This document shows positions 7,111-15,624 of a stretch of 34,009 nucleotides of DNA, piece after piece. Positions within the stretch are counted from its first letter, which is position 1. Each line of letters begins with the position of its first letter. The notes below the pieces were generated by a model. It did no database searches, was not told the origin of the DNA, and saw only the letters and a program-made list of their open reading frames with translations. A program made the position numbers and the translations under genes. The DNA is from a virus. The stretch lies in IMG/VR virus record IMGVR_UViG_3300032050_014107, positions 1 through 34,009 of that record; one strand, 5' to 3'.

Positions 7111-9324
7111 ATGTCTTATCAGAATATTAATCAATACAATTTTAGAAAATGGAGACTTATCCCCTTCAATGAGATTACAGACTTATGTCTTGCCAGCGAT
7201 GAGAGGGATTATGACCAAGAGGTAGTTTTTTCCCCATTACTGATAGGAGAAGATGATGGAAATAGGATGCCCTTTAGATTTGATTTCAATTCGTCAGCAA
7301 CAACAATATGTCAGAATAACGATTGTAATTTTAGTAGTGATACAATTGTTTCAGAAAATTATTGGAACCCATTAGATATTGACCCAAATTTATGTCCTTC
7401 AGCATCCACACTTTGTGATGTTGGTCTCACAGGTATAGATAATGGTTTGGTAAAAAAAATGTCAGGAGAAACAATAGAAATTACAACTGGTTTGTATACG
7501 AATATTTCTGATAGGTTCAGTAGATACAAGTACGATAGAAGGATGAAATTACATCCAATTACAGGATTTACAACAACACAAAACAGATTGTGGAATGATG
7601 ATTCATACACCTATCAAATGCAATACACATATGAAAATCCTTCTGTAGGATATGTTGCGGAGTTGTTCGGGGGATTTTTTCAAGGGTTTTACAAAATACC
7701 AGGATACGATTATCAGGTATTCCCCGAAAGAGTTGGTTTAGGATGGACTGCTGAATTTATGTTAAAACACAGATGGTGGGGGGATACTTACGTGGGATTA
7801 AATAAAAGATACCCTGAAAACAAGGGTACATTCTTTTATATGGGCGCAAGAGCTGAAAATAAATTTTATCACTACGCTGATGGTTCTCCAAAACAAGACA
7901 CGGGTTACACGAGGGTAACTTCGGGATTGACTTGCATGCATACTTGCGAGTGTCTAAACACAGGTATAACCGCAGAACATTCCTGTATTCCTGTGTATCA
8001 ACCATCAGGTGTAACATCTTACACCTGTTTGTGTGGTTGTGGTCAGCCAGTCGCCGAAGCATCTATTCCGGAATTAGACCCGTTATACGATGGTATTTCA
8101 AACGCTCTTTCAGTCAGACTGTCGGGAGATAGTGGAAATCCAAGAATATGTGTAAAAACTTATACAATCACAGGAGCTTGTGAATTTACCGGTGTGTGTA
8201 GTTCAGGACAAACATATGTAACAGGAACATCTGTGAATGAATGGTGTTCAACAAGAGGTATATTCCACGACTGCGATAATACAAATTATATACTTCAAGA
8301 AAATTGGGTTCAAGTTGACGTCGTTTTCAGAAGAAGAGAATATTTTGAAGGGTGCGATTTGCTTGATTTAGGAGGTTTAGGATTGTTAGTTTCCGAGCAA
8401 TATACTGCAACAACCGCCAATAATAGTCTGAGTTTGATAGAACCACCACTCACACATAGAGAAGTTTATGACCCTGCGACTACAGAGATTGTAAAGTTCA
8501 AGGATTCGTGGATGGAGGAAAAAAATTTCAGAATAGGTGATTTAGAAATTTATATAAACGGAAGATTGTTTATGGTTATTTTGGATTTCGAGGAAATAAT
8601 TCCAAGACTTTTGAACACACCAAAAGAAAAACAAATTGGTGTGGGTTATAATATTTCTGTTGGCGGGGGTACACAGGGATTACATGATAATCTTACTTTT
8701 TCGGGGGGATGTCCACCAACAGTAGATGAAATTGTTTATCAACAAGACCCTGAATGTCTAACTACAAATGATTTAGATAATACAATTTATTCAGGACTTA
8801 CCACCGATATTAAATTAGAAGAATTATTTGCCGGAAGTTTTATAGGTAATATAAGCGCATTTAGAATGTATACTGAGCCTTTGGATGCTGCTCAAGTTGC
8901 ACATAATTTTAGAGTTTTAAAAAACAGATATAACTTACTAGACCCTAATTGTCCAAATTGTGTGGTACCACCACCATCTCCAACACCAACACCTCCTGTA
9001 ACTCCAACTAATACACCAACACCTCCTGTAACTCCAACTAATACACCAACACCATCAATCACCCCTCAAGTAATATATGGTGCTTGGTTGTGGACAAATA
9101 ATGTTTGGAATAACGCTTGTAGTATGGCAGGATACGGACCAACAAACGTTTTGGTTTATTCATTTGAGCCGTTCTCTAATTTAGAACCTGGTGATTTTGT
9201 TTATGGAAATACACTTTGTAGTATCCCACCGATAAATACGAAAACTATAATAACTGATGGTAATAGATTTATACAAATAGACCCAAGTACTGGTTTAATT
9301 GTCAACAAAGGAATATGTCCATAG
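7111..9324 (+). CDS. Large virion surface/fibre protein with lectin-like domain and Pro-Thr linker
   Basis: 737 residues. No signal peptide or membrane segment is seen. The body (about 1-620) is rich in beta strands and Cys, e.g. TSGLTCMHTCECLNTG and TSYTCLCGCGQPV. It ends in a stretch typical of concanavalin A/LamG-like folds: FAGSFIGNISAFRMYTEPLD then AAQVAHNFRVLKNRYNLL. A Cys-Pro-x-Cys linked Pro-Thr tract (about 627-652; units of TPTPPVTPTN) joins it to a C-terminal module of ~85 residues (YGAWLWTNNVWNNACSMAGY to GICP). A lectin-like domain on a stiff linker fits a receptor-binding or capsid/tail decoration protein. It is the first of three genes with Pro-Thr linkers. The exact role and the attachment point are unknown. 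Confidence 0.75.
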   Translation: MSYQNINQYNFRKWRLIPFNEITDLCLASDERDYDQEVVFSPLLIGEDDGNRMPFRFDFNSSATTICQNNDCNFSSDTIVSENYWNPLDIDPNLCPSASTLCDVGLTGIDNGLVKKMSGETIEITTGLYTNISDRFSRYKYDRRMKLHPITGFTTTQNRLWNDDSYTYQMQYTYENPSVGYVAELFGGFFQGFYKIPGYDYQVFPERVGLGWTAEFMLKHRWWGDTYVGLNKRYPENKGTFFYMGARAENKFYHYADGSPKQDTGYTRVTSGLTCMHTCECLNTGITAEHSCIPVYQPSGVTSYTCLCGCGQPVAEASIPELDPLYDGISNALSVRLSGDSGNPRICVKTYTITGACEFTGVCSSGQTYVTGTSVNEWCSTRGIFHDCDNTNYILQENWVQVDVVFRRREYFEGCDLLDLGGLGLLVSEQYTATTANNSLSLIEPPLTHREVYDPATTEIVKFKDSWMEEKNFRIGDLEIYINGRLFMVILDFEEIIPRLLNTPKEKQIGVGYNISVGGGTQGLHDNLTFSGGCPPTVDEIVYQQDPECLTTNDLDNTIYSGLTTDIKLEELFAGSFIGNISAFRMYTEPLDAAQVAHNFRVLKNRYNLLDPNCPNCVVPPPSPTPTPPVTPTNTPTPPVTPTNTPTPSITPQVIYGAWLWTNNVWNNACSMAGYGPTNVLVYSFEPFSNLEPGDFVYGNTLCSIPPINTKTIITDGNRFIQIDPSTGLIVNKGICP
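8981..9054 (+). repeat. 30-bp tandem repeat encoding the Pro-Thr linker
   Basis: A 30-base unit, beginning accaacacctcctgtaactc, occurs twice in tandem, then a third time in part. It encodes a 10-residue unit of Pro and Thr with one Asn and one Val. The period is a multiple of three, so copy-number change would keep the frame. Confidence 0.75.
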
Positions 9325-9349
9325 TTTCAAATTTATCAAACAAATAAAG

Positions 9350-9358
9350 TATTTATAA
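9350..9358 (+). promoter_or_regulatory. Candidate phage promoter element TATTTATAA
   Basis: TATTTATAA, followed by ATA to make TATTTATAAATA, which also contains the T4 late core TATAAATA. It lies ten bases before the ATG of the 242-residue fibre protein. The 44-base gap to the previous gene contains no clear terminator. Confidence 0.45.
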
Positions 9359-9368
9359 ATAAAAAAAA

Positions 9369-10097
9369 ATGGGTTGTAGTAAACTTACTTTGACTAACAC
9401 TGGTACAACAGTTGTTACCTTCAATTATCAAGAATGCGATAGTTCTGAATGGGAGTATCAGGTTGAGCTCAACCCTAATGAAACAAAAAATATTTGGTTT
9501 ATAACCGATACTTTTTCTTGTGCTTTTAGTTCTCAAATTATTATCGCCCAAACTGCATTTCCACCTACACCAACACCAAGTAAAACTCCGAGTGTGACAC
9601 CAACACCAACAGTTACTCCTACACCATCAACAACTCCATATTATAAAATTGATGGAATTGGTGTTTATTATTATGCTGCAGATGACTCGAGTACAATTTC
9701 AGGTATCACAGGTAACATCTTTGCTAATGGTGTGATGATGACAAAAGAGGGACATGTTGAATCGAATAAACAAGTTGCTTTCACAGGTGGTACAATCTCA
9801 TACTTGGGCACAGGGTCCACATTTACTTTGATATTATCGGCTTCACCTGTTGGTGATTATTACTTAGCAAGTGACGGTGTTAGTGGACTATATAATAAAC
9901 AAATATTATCTGCATTTACTTATACTCAAACTATTACAAATACTGATTTCTTCACAGGTGTCACGAGATTTTACTCAGGTGATACTTTATTACCTTATTC
10001 TGAAAACGGAGAAATTTCAATAAATAGAGTAAATCATCTAATTTATATCACAGGAGATTATGATACTGGATATTTCAACATTTTGCCAAATCCTTAA
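9369..10097 (+). CDS. Short fibre protein with shared N-terminal domain and Pro-Thr linker
   Basis: 242 residues in three parts. Residues ~1-45 (LTLTNTGTTVVTFNYQECDS then VELNPNETKNIWFI) match the N-terminus of the next, 1143-residue protein closely, so this is probably a shared attachment domain. Residues ~60-90 are a Pro-Thr linker (PTPTPSKTPSVTPTPTVTPT). Residues ~92-242 form a beta-rich Tyr/Gly/Thr module (GIGVYYYAADDSSTISG to NPLP-type end), perhaps the receptor-binding or decoration tip. There is no signal peptide. It lies 11 bases before the next fibre gene, so both should be on one transcript. A shorter paralogue of its neighbour is the simplest reading; what it binds is unknown. Confidence 0.7.
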   Translation: MGCSKLTLTNTGTTVVTFNYQECDSSEWEYQVELNPNETKNIWFITDTFSCAFSSQIIIAQTAFPPTPTPSKTPSVTPTPTVTPTPSTTPYYKIDGIGVYYYAADDSSTISGITGNIFANGVMMTKEGHVESNKQVAFTGGTISYLGTGSTFTLILSASPVGDYYLASDGVSGLYNKQILSAFTYTQTITNTDFFTGVTRFYSGDTLLPYSENGEISINRVNHLIYITGDYDTGYFNILPNP

Positions 10098-10108
10098 AAA
10101 ATAAGAAA

Positions 10109-13100
10109 ATGAATTGTATAAAATATAATCTCAAAAATACGGGCGATACCGTAGTAACTTTTAACTATCAAAGATGTGATAACGCGGAATTAGAACTTCA
10201 GGTTAAACTCGCACCTAATCAAAATAAAATTATTTGGGCAATAAAAGATACTTTGAACATCCCAAATTTTTTCAGTAATACTACTTCAGTAGAAGAAATA
10301 TTAGAAACAATTTCCGAGTGTTCGACCTTGGTAAATATTTTTGGACAAGGAACTTTTTATTATAATCCATCAACGGATGTTAGGTCTCCTCAAATGGTTA
10401 TACCAAATGATATCGTACAATCATTGGATGTTGCTCACTCTGAGGAAAAATTGTGGAAACTATACAATCCTCTCCCTTTCACTTATGTGATAAGAGAATG
10501 GGGTCTCACTGGAAATCCTCCATATTTGGTATCATCAACTTATAGAGATTTAACTTTCCCTTCAAATGTTGTGATACCTGCTCCTGCAAGCCCTGGACTT
10601 TGCCAAGCACCTAATGGTAATTTAGTTTTTATCGATTTTGAACAAAATGTTTGGGAGCTGACCGTTCCTGTAGCACCTGCAACAGTAATGACTGCAACTT
10701 TAAAATATCAGCTACCTTCAGGTTATTTTGTCGGTGGAGACTTTTTAGTAACTGTAAATAACAAATTGTTGGTTGCCTCAGATACAGAAGTCGGAGGGGT
10801 TCCATATATTGCGTTATATCAATTTGATTATAATACAGGTTCTTTTGAGTTCGAAAGTAAAACAGTTGCCATAAATAATTATTCTGCAACAGGAGGTATA
10901 GCAATATTCAACAACGAAATATACATCTATGGTGTTTATGTGTACAAAATGGATAAGACTGCACCATACGGTGGTGTCAGAACGTCATTACAAGGAGCGG
11001 GTGGCGCTTCTTCAACAATTAAATGTAATACTGCGTTTTTAATTGGTTCAGAAACTCCAACACCTACTCCTACATCCACAACAACACCAACTGTCACACC
11101 TACAACATTTACAGGAACAACACCAACAGCAACTGAAACAATCGGTCTGACACCGACTCCTACACCAACATCGCAAGTTTGTTATTCAAATGTGACTTTT
11201 GATATTGATTGTAATAATGCTGTGATAGAATACATTGATTGTTGTGGAGATTGCAACTATGCCGGTCCTTATTCAATAGGAACAGGATATACTTTGAGTG
11301 GTATTTGTATTCAAAATGACTCGATTACAGGTCAGCACGTTTTGAACATTCAATATAGTGGTGCTTGTAATTGTGAGGTCACCCCAACACCAACTCCAAC
11401 TAATACTTCTACTCCTGAGGGTACTCCGACACCAACACCAACGGAAACTTCAATATTAGAGACACCAACCTGTACACCTACTGTGACTCAAACACCAACT
11501 CCAACAAATACAGAAACTCCTACTCCAACTGCTACTTCAGTAATTGAGACACCAACACCTACACCTACCGAAACCGCTACTTCAGTAATTGAGACACCAA
11601 CACCTACACCTACCGAAACTGCTACTTCAGTAATTGAGACACCAACACCTACACCTACCGAAACTGCTACTTCAGTAATTGAGACACCAACACCTACACC
11701 AACAAATACAGAAACTCCTACTCCAACTGCTACTTCAGTAATTGAGACACCAACACCTACACCTACTTGTCCGTATGGAGATTGTTATCACTATGTTGAG
11801 ATTACTGTTTCAGGCTTTACAGTTATAGAATGGGGACTATGTCCTGGCTCGACCTCTGCTATTATTTATTCTGCCGATACTTATCCGGCGACTTTCATAG
11901 AAGGTCCAACAATCGAATCGGATTGTTTTTCAGGTAATTCGTATACAATTTTGACGGGTTCAACACCTGTTTCTTTAAATTATTTTAACCCTTGTTGTGA
12001 TGAATTGGTAACTCCTACACCTACACCAACGAACACAGAAACTCCCACACCAACCGCTACGGAGGGTATAACTCCAACACCTACACCAACTGAAGAGATA
12101 ACACCAACTCCAACACCAACTTGTCCGTATGGAGATTGTTATCACTACGTTGAATTTACTATATCAGGTTACTCTGAAATTGATTGGGTATATTGTCCTG
12201 GCACTAGCTCAGGTCAGGTATATTCCGCAGAAACGTATCCTGCAACATTTTTGTTAGGACCAGGTCTTGAGGTAGATTGTTTCTCAGGTAATTCATATAC
12301 GGTTGTTTCGGGTTCAACTCCTTATTCATTAAATTATTTCAATCCTTGTTGTGAAGAGTTAGTAACTCCTACACCTACCCCATCGCAAACCTCAACTCCT
12401 CAAGTGAGTCCAACTTGTACACCAACAGAATCTGAGACACCAACTCCTACACCAGATGTCACTCCAACTTGTACACCAACAGAATCTGAGACACCAACTC
12501 CTACACCAGATGTCACTCCAACTTGCACACCAACAGAATCTGAGACACCAACTCCTACACCAGATGTCACTCCAACTTGCACACCAACAGAATCTGAGAC
12601 ACCAACTCCTACACCTTCTTGTACACCAACTTTAACACCAACTTCAACACAGACTTGTTGTCAAATTACAATTTTGACCAATTCTTCAGTTGATGTGAAC
12701 ATAACTGATTTGACAGTAAATGGTAGTTCAGCAACTTACGTTTCTGGTCAAGCATTACCAAATACTCCTGGTAATGGAACGATTTTGTGTTCGACAATCG
12801 TGGGCGTTGTTGATATAAGAATCTCGGTGTTAAATTCAGTTGCGGCTCAGAAGATTACTTTAACAGACAGTTTAGGTAATGTTCAGTGTTATGATATAAC
12901 TGGAACTGGACCATCTAATTATGATTTCTTAGGTGTGACTTTGAATTGTACAACACCAATCACAGTATTGGCTGAGGATGGTTCATGTACCGCACCTCCA
13001 GAAACCCCGACACCAACACCAACAGCAGAAGTAACACCTACACCAACACCGACCGAAGAGGTGACTCCAACACCAACAATTACACCTTCACCCTCTGAAA

Positions 13101-13540
13101 GTCCACTACCTGTTTCAGGATTCTCTTACAATTTGATTGCTTTACCATATAACTTGCCATCCGATGGAAATGCAATTATGAATAACGAACCTAATAATTT
13201 CGGAAGTACCGAAATAAACTTATTGGGTCTTTCATCACGAGGTTTTTATTTCAACTCTATAGACACAAGTTTAACTGATAGAACATCTTATTATTCAGCT
13301 TTTACAGGACAAACTATAACAATTACATTTACTCAGAATGGTGACTCTGCAATATATTCAGGAGACACAGATTCTTTCAAATTTTGGTCAACTTCAGGAG
13401 ATACAGGATTTGTGTTTGGTACAGGTATAGGGGTACCTCCGATACCAGAACCCTCAGGAAATGCAGTACTGATACAATCTGCAACAACGACATGGGTCAC
13501 AGGTGACACTGTTTATGTATCGGCGGTATTGAACGTCTAA
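10109..13540 (+). CDS. Giant modular fibre/adhesin with five or more Pro-Thr linkers
   Basis: 1143 residues. Order of parts: N-terminal domain shared with the previous gene (YNLKNTGDTVVTFNYQRCDN, ~1-45); a beta-rich domain ~46-310 with repeated W/Y-containing strands, perhaps propeller-like; a Pro-Thr linker; a Cys module starting CYSNVTFDIDCNNAVIEYID; a long Pro-Thr region with 15-residue repeats; two near-identical Cys modules starting CPYGDCYHYVE; another Pro-Thr region with 18-residue repeats; a module starting CCQITILTNSSVDVNITDLT; a last linker; and a C-terminal beta domain to the end. Linkers are almost only Pro, Thr, Glu, Ser, like mucin-type O-glycosylated stalks. Next downstream, after a terminator, is a GT60-like glycosyltransferase. 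Likely a tail or head fibre; its place on the virion is not known. Confidence 0.72.
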   Translation: MNCIKYNLKNTGDTVVTFNYQRCDNAELELQVKLAPNQNKIIWAIKDTLNIPNFFSNTTSVEEILETISECSTLVNIFGQGTFYYNPSTDVRSPQMVIPNDIVQSLDVAHSEEKLWKLYNPLPFTYVIREWGLTGNPPYLVSSTYRDLTFPSNVVIPAPASPGLCQAPNGNLVFIDFEQNVWELTVPVAPATVMTATLKYQLPSGYFVGGDFLVTVNNKLLVASDTEVGGVPYIALYQFDYNTGSFEFESKTVAINNYSATGGIAIFNNEIYIYGVYVYKMDKTAPYGGVRTSLQGAGGASSTIKCNTAFLIGSETPTPTPTSTTTPTVTPTTFTGTTPTATETIGLTPTPTPTSQVCYSNVTFDIDCNNAVIEYIDCCGDCNYAGPYSIGTGYTLSGICIQNDSITGQHVLNIQYSGACNCEVTPTPTPTNTSTPEGTPTPTPTETSILETPTCTPTVTQTPTPTNTETPTPTATSVIETPTPTPTETATSVIETPTPTPTETATSVIETPTPTPTETATSVIETPTPTPTNTETPTPTATSVIETPTPTPTCPYGDCYHYVEITVSGFTVIEWGLCPGSTSAIIYSADTYPATFIEGPTIESDCFSGNSYTILTGSTPVSLNYFNPCCDELVTPTPTPTNTETPTPTATEGITPTPTPTEEITPTPTPTCPYGDCYHYVEFTISGYSEIDWVYCPGTSSGQVYSAETYPATFLLGPGLEVDCFSGNSYTVVSGSTPYSLNYFNPCCEELVTPTPTPSQTSTPQVSPTCTPTESETPTPTPDVTPTCTPTESETPTPTPDVTPTCTPTESETPTPTPDVTPTCTPTESETPTPTPSCTPTLTPTSTQTCCQITILTNSSVDVNITDLTVNGSSATYVSGQALPNTPGNGTILCSTIVGVVDIRISVLNSVAAQKITLTDSLGNVQCYDITGTGPSNYDFLGVTLNCTTPITVLAEDGSCTAPPETPTPTPTAEVTPTPTPTEEVTPTPTITPSPSESPLPVSGFSYNLIALPYNLPSDGNAIMNNEPNNFGSTEINLLGLSSRGFYFNSIDTSLTDRTSYYSAFTGQTITITFTQNGDSAIYSGDTDSFKFWSTSGDTGFVFGTGIGVPPIPEPSGNAVLIQSATTTWVTGDTVYVSAVLNV
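11531..11748 (+). repeat. 45-bp in-frame tandem repeat (ATSVIETPTPTPTET units)
   Basis: A 45-base unit beginning gctacttcagtaattgagac starts at 11531, 11576, 11621 and 11666, with a further partial copy at 11729 after a short spacer. Copies are nearly identical (one differs at gaaacc/gaaact), which points to recent expansion. The unit encodes 15 residues of the stalk. Length 45 keeps the frame. Confidence 0.9.
11768..12375 (+). repeat. Duplicated Cys-module (CPYGDC modules) about 354 bp apart
   Basis: Two copies of an ~80-residue module plus its linker. They begin with almost the same DNA (tgtccgtatggagattgtta at 11768 and 12122) and end with the same LNYFNPCC protein motif. The middle has diverged more than the ends (e.g. 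WGLCPGSTSA against WVYCPGTSSG). Each module has six or so Cys, perhaps forming disulfides or metal sites. This looks like a segmental duplication with partial homogenisation. Confidence 0.85.
12410..12616 (+). repeat. 54-bp in-frame tandem repeat (Pro-Thr-Cys units)
   Basis: A 54-base unit starting ccaacttgtacaccaacaga begins at 12410, 12464, 12518 and 12572 (last copy short). It encodes an 18-residue unit with one Cys (PTCTPTESETPTPTPDVT). Copies three and four share a cttgc for cttgt change, so they arose from one another. The frame is kept. Confidence 0.9.
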
Positions 13541-13563
13541 TTTTTACAATAAATCTTATTATC

Positions 13564-13598
13564 AAACCCTCTACTTTTGTTGAGGGTTTTTTATTTTT
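13564..13598 (+). terminator. Intrinsic terminator after the fibre genes
   Basis: Stem AAACCCTC / GAGGGTTT (8 bp) with a ten-base loop, followed directly by a T-rich run (TTTTATTTTT). It lies 24 bases after the stop of the 1143-residue fibre gene and ends 18 bases before the first glycosyltransferase start. Confidence 0.8.
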
Positions 13599-13615
13599 AA
13601 AAAAAACCATTTTCA

Positions 13616-14881
13616 ATGAGCAAAATTTTTATTCAGATTGCTAGTTATCGTGACCCACAATTAGTTTTAACCATAAAAGATATGTTAGCAAATGCAAAAA
13701 AACCAAAAAATTTGGTTATTGGTATTGCAAGACAATTTTCTGAGTCAGATAAATTTGACAATTTAGACGAATACAAAGATGATGAACGTTTTAGAATATT
13801 AGACATTCCCTATCAAGAAGCTAAGGGGGTTTGTTGGGCAAGAAATTTAGTTCAACAATTATACTCTGGTGAAAAATATACTTTACAGATAGACTCACAC
13901 ATGAGATTTGTCAAAGATTGGGATGAAATCCTAATCAACATGATAAAGGGTCTTCAAAAGGATGGGTATAAGAAACCTCTACTTACGGGTTATGTACCCT
14001 CCTTTGACCCTGATAACGACCCTGCAGGAAGAGCACAAGATGCTTGGAGAATGGTGTTTGATAGATTTATTCCTGAAGGTGCAGTTTTCTTTTTACCTGA
14101 AACAATTCCTGGTTGGAGGGAAATGACAAAACCTGTACCAGCAAGATTTTATTCTGCACATTTTTGTTTTACCTTAGGTTCATTCGCAAAAGAGGTTCAA
14201 CACAATCCTGAATATTATTTTCACGGTGAAGAAATCTCTATTGCTGCAAGAGCTTATACTTGGGGTTATGATTTATTTCATCCACATATTCCAGTAATTT
14301 ATCACGAGTATACTCGCAAGGGTAGAACTAAACAATGGGATGATGACAAAACTTGGGGAGATAGAAATAAACATTCACATCTTACAAACAGAAAACTGTT
14401 TGGTATGGATGGTGAAAACCAAGAGGGACATGATGGACTTTATGGTTTTGGACCTGTTAGAACACTAAGGGACTATGAAAAGTATTCGGGTCTCTTATTC
14501 GAAAAAAGAGCTGTAGATAAGTGGTGTTTAGATAAAAACTATCCGCCAAGTCCTGCAATAGAAACTGAAGAAGATTGGAAAAAGTCTTTCTGTACTGTTT
14601 ATAAACACTGTATTGATGTTGGTTACTCCTCTGTTCCTGAAAAAGACTATGATTTTTGGGTTGTCGCATTCCATGGACCTAATGACGAAACCCTGTATAG
14701 AAAAGATGCAGATAAATCTGAGATTACAAGACTAATGAATGACCCTGACAAATATTGTAAAATTTGGAGGGAGTTTCAAACTGATGTATTACCTAAGTAT
14801 TGGGTTGTATGGCCCCATTCAGAATCAAAGGGATGGTGCGATAGATTGACGGGACAATTATCTCATAACCATGTAAGCTAA
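13616..14881 (+). CDS. GT60-like polypeptide GlcNAc-transferase
   Basis: 421 residues resembling the GlcNAc family (CAZy GT60), which in eukaryotes includes the Skp1 hydroxyproline GlcNAc-transferase of Dictyostelium and the polypeptide GlcNAc-transferases acting on Thr of trypanosome mucins. Visible marks: FIQIASYRDPQL (5-16), the start strand and conserved S-Y-R-D-P; EAKGVCWARNLVQQLYSGE (68-86); the metal-binding D-x-H in YTLQIDSHMRFVKDWDE (88-104, Asp93/His95); a long mid-region AHFCFTLGSFAKEVQHNPEY; and FHGEEISIAARAYTWGYDLF (202-221) near the catalytic pocket. It is first of four overlapping glycosyltransferase genes and lies just after Thr/Pro-rich fibre genes, so the fibre linkers are the obvious candidate acceptors. 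Family membership is from motif memory; donor and acceptor are inferred. The stop overlaps the next ATG by one base. Confidence 0.82.
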   Translation: MSKIFIQIASYRDPQLVLTIKDMLANAKKPKNLVIGIARQFSESDKFDNLDEYKDDERFRILDIPYQEAKGVCWARNLVQQLYSGEKYTLQIDSHMRFVKDWDEILINMIKGLQKDGYKKPLLTGYVPSFDPDNDPAGRAQDAWRMVFDRFIPEGAVFFLPETIPGWREMTKPVPARFYSAHFCFTLGSFAKEVQHNPEYYFHGEEISIAARAYTWGYDLFHPHIPVIYHEYTRKGRTKQWDDDKTWGDRNKHSHLTNRKLFGMDGENQEGHDGLYGFGPVRTLRDYEKYSGLLFEKRAVDKWCLDKNYPPSPAIETEEDWKKSFCTVYKHCIDVGYSSVPEKDYDFWVVAFHGPNDETLYRKDADKSEITRLMNDPDKYCKIWREFQTDVLPKYWVVWPHSESKGWCDRLTGQLSHNHVS

Positions 14882-15624
14882 TGAAATTCCAAGAATTACC
14901 TAAGTTTGTAATAAATTTGGAATCTCGTCCCGATAGGTTAGAAGACATAAAATTTGAATTAGAATATGTTGGTTGGGATTTTGAATTATTCAACGCGATA
15001 AATAGAAATAGTTACATGGGATGTACTCTTTCTCATTTAGAAATTCTGAGAATATCTGAAGAGAGAGGATACCAAAGGGTTATGATTATCGAAGATGATT
15101 GTCAATTCATGCCTTATTGTAAATCTTTAATTCAGGACTTGGAATCACAAATATCGGACATCGAGTTCGGTGTAATGAATTTGGCACCAACATTGAATAG
15201 ACCAGTAAACAAAAGTTCAAAATATGATTTATTGTTGGATATAACTAATCTTCCACCTAAACCAAACGATAGACTGACAGAAATATTTGCAACAAATATT
15301 TTGATTTACGATTTAAAGGTGTTAGATGCTGTCAGAACAATAAAAGATTATGCATTTCAAAGCGGTGATTATGTTCTTCCAATAGACGAACATTTGGTTA
15401 AAAACGTATACCCTAAATTCCAATCTTACACTCCAATTTTACCAATAGCACCACAGAAAAATTCATATTCTGATGTATCTCATGGGATGTATAATAATTT
15501 TTATACTCAAACATATAATTGGAATCAATACTCACCAGTAAAAATACATCACAAATTTTTGAATCAAGATACGAATAATAAATTCAAAGAAGAAAAAAAA
15601 CACTTCCATTATAATGAGAATTAA
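14881..15624 (+). CDS. Glycosyltransferase family 25-like protein
   Basis: 247 residues with the GT25 (LPS-biosynthesis glycosyltransferase) pattern: FVINLESRPDRLEDIKFELE (9-28), the N-L-x-x-R-x-D-R nucleotide-binding strand; GCTLSHLEILRISEERGYQR (47-66), the G-C-x-x-S-H motif; and VMIIEDDCQF (67-76) with the metal-binding E-D-D. Members often add galactose or other sugars to LPS or protein-bound glycans. It shares one base with the gene before it and overlaps the next by 11 bases. In this setting it probably extends a glycan begun by the GT60-like enzyme, or modifies a surface glycan; this is inference. Confidence 0.85.
   Translation: MKFQELPKFVINLESRPDRLEDIKFELEYVGWDFELFNAINRNSYMGCTLSHLEILRISEERGYQRVMIIEDDCQFMPYCKSLIQDLESQISDIEFGVMNLAPTLNRPVNKSSKYDLLLDITNLPPKPNDRLTEIFATNILIYDLKVLDAVRTIKDYAFQSGDYVLPIDEHLVKNVYPKFQSYTPILPIAPQKNSYSDVSHGMYNNFYTQTYNWNQYSPVKIHHKFLNQDTNNKFKEEKKHFHYNEN

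Noticed and set aside
12400-12582. Open frame on the minus strand across the 54-bp repeat
   Set aside because: It is only the antisense of the Pro-Thr repeat and encodes a low-complexity Val/Gly repeat; the plus-strand frame is part of a 1143-residue gene.
11531-12616. Repeat array resembling a CRISPR array at first sight
   Set aside because: Units are 45 and 54 bases with no unique spacers, are in frame inside a gene and encode Pro-Thr stalks. No cas gene is near.
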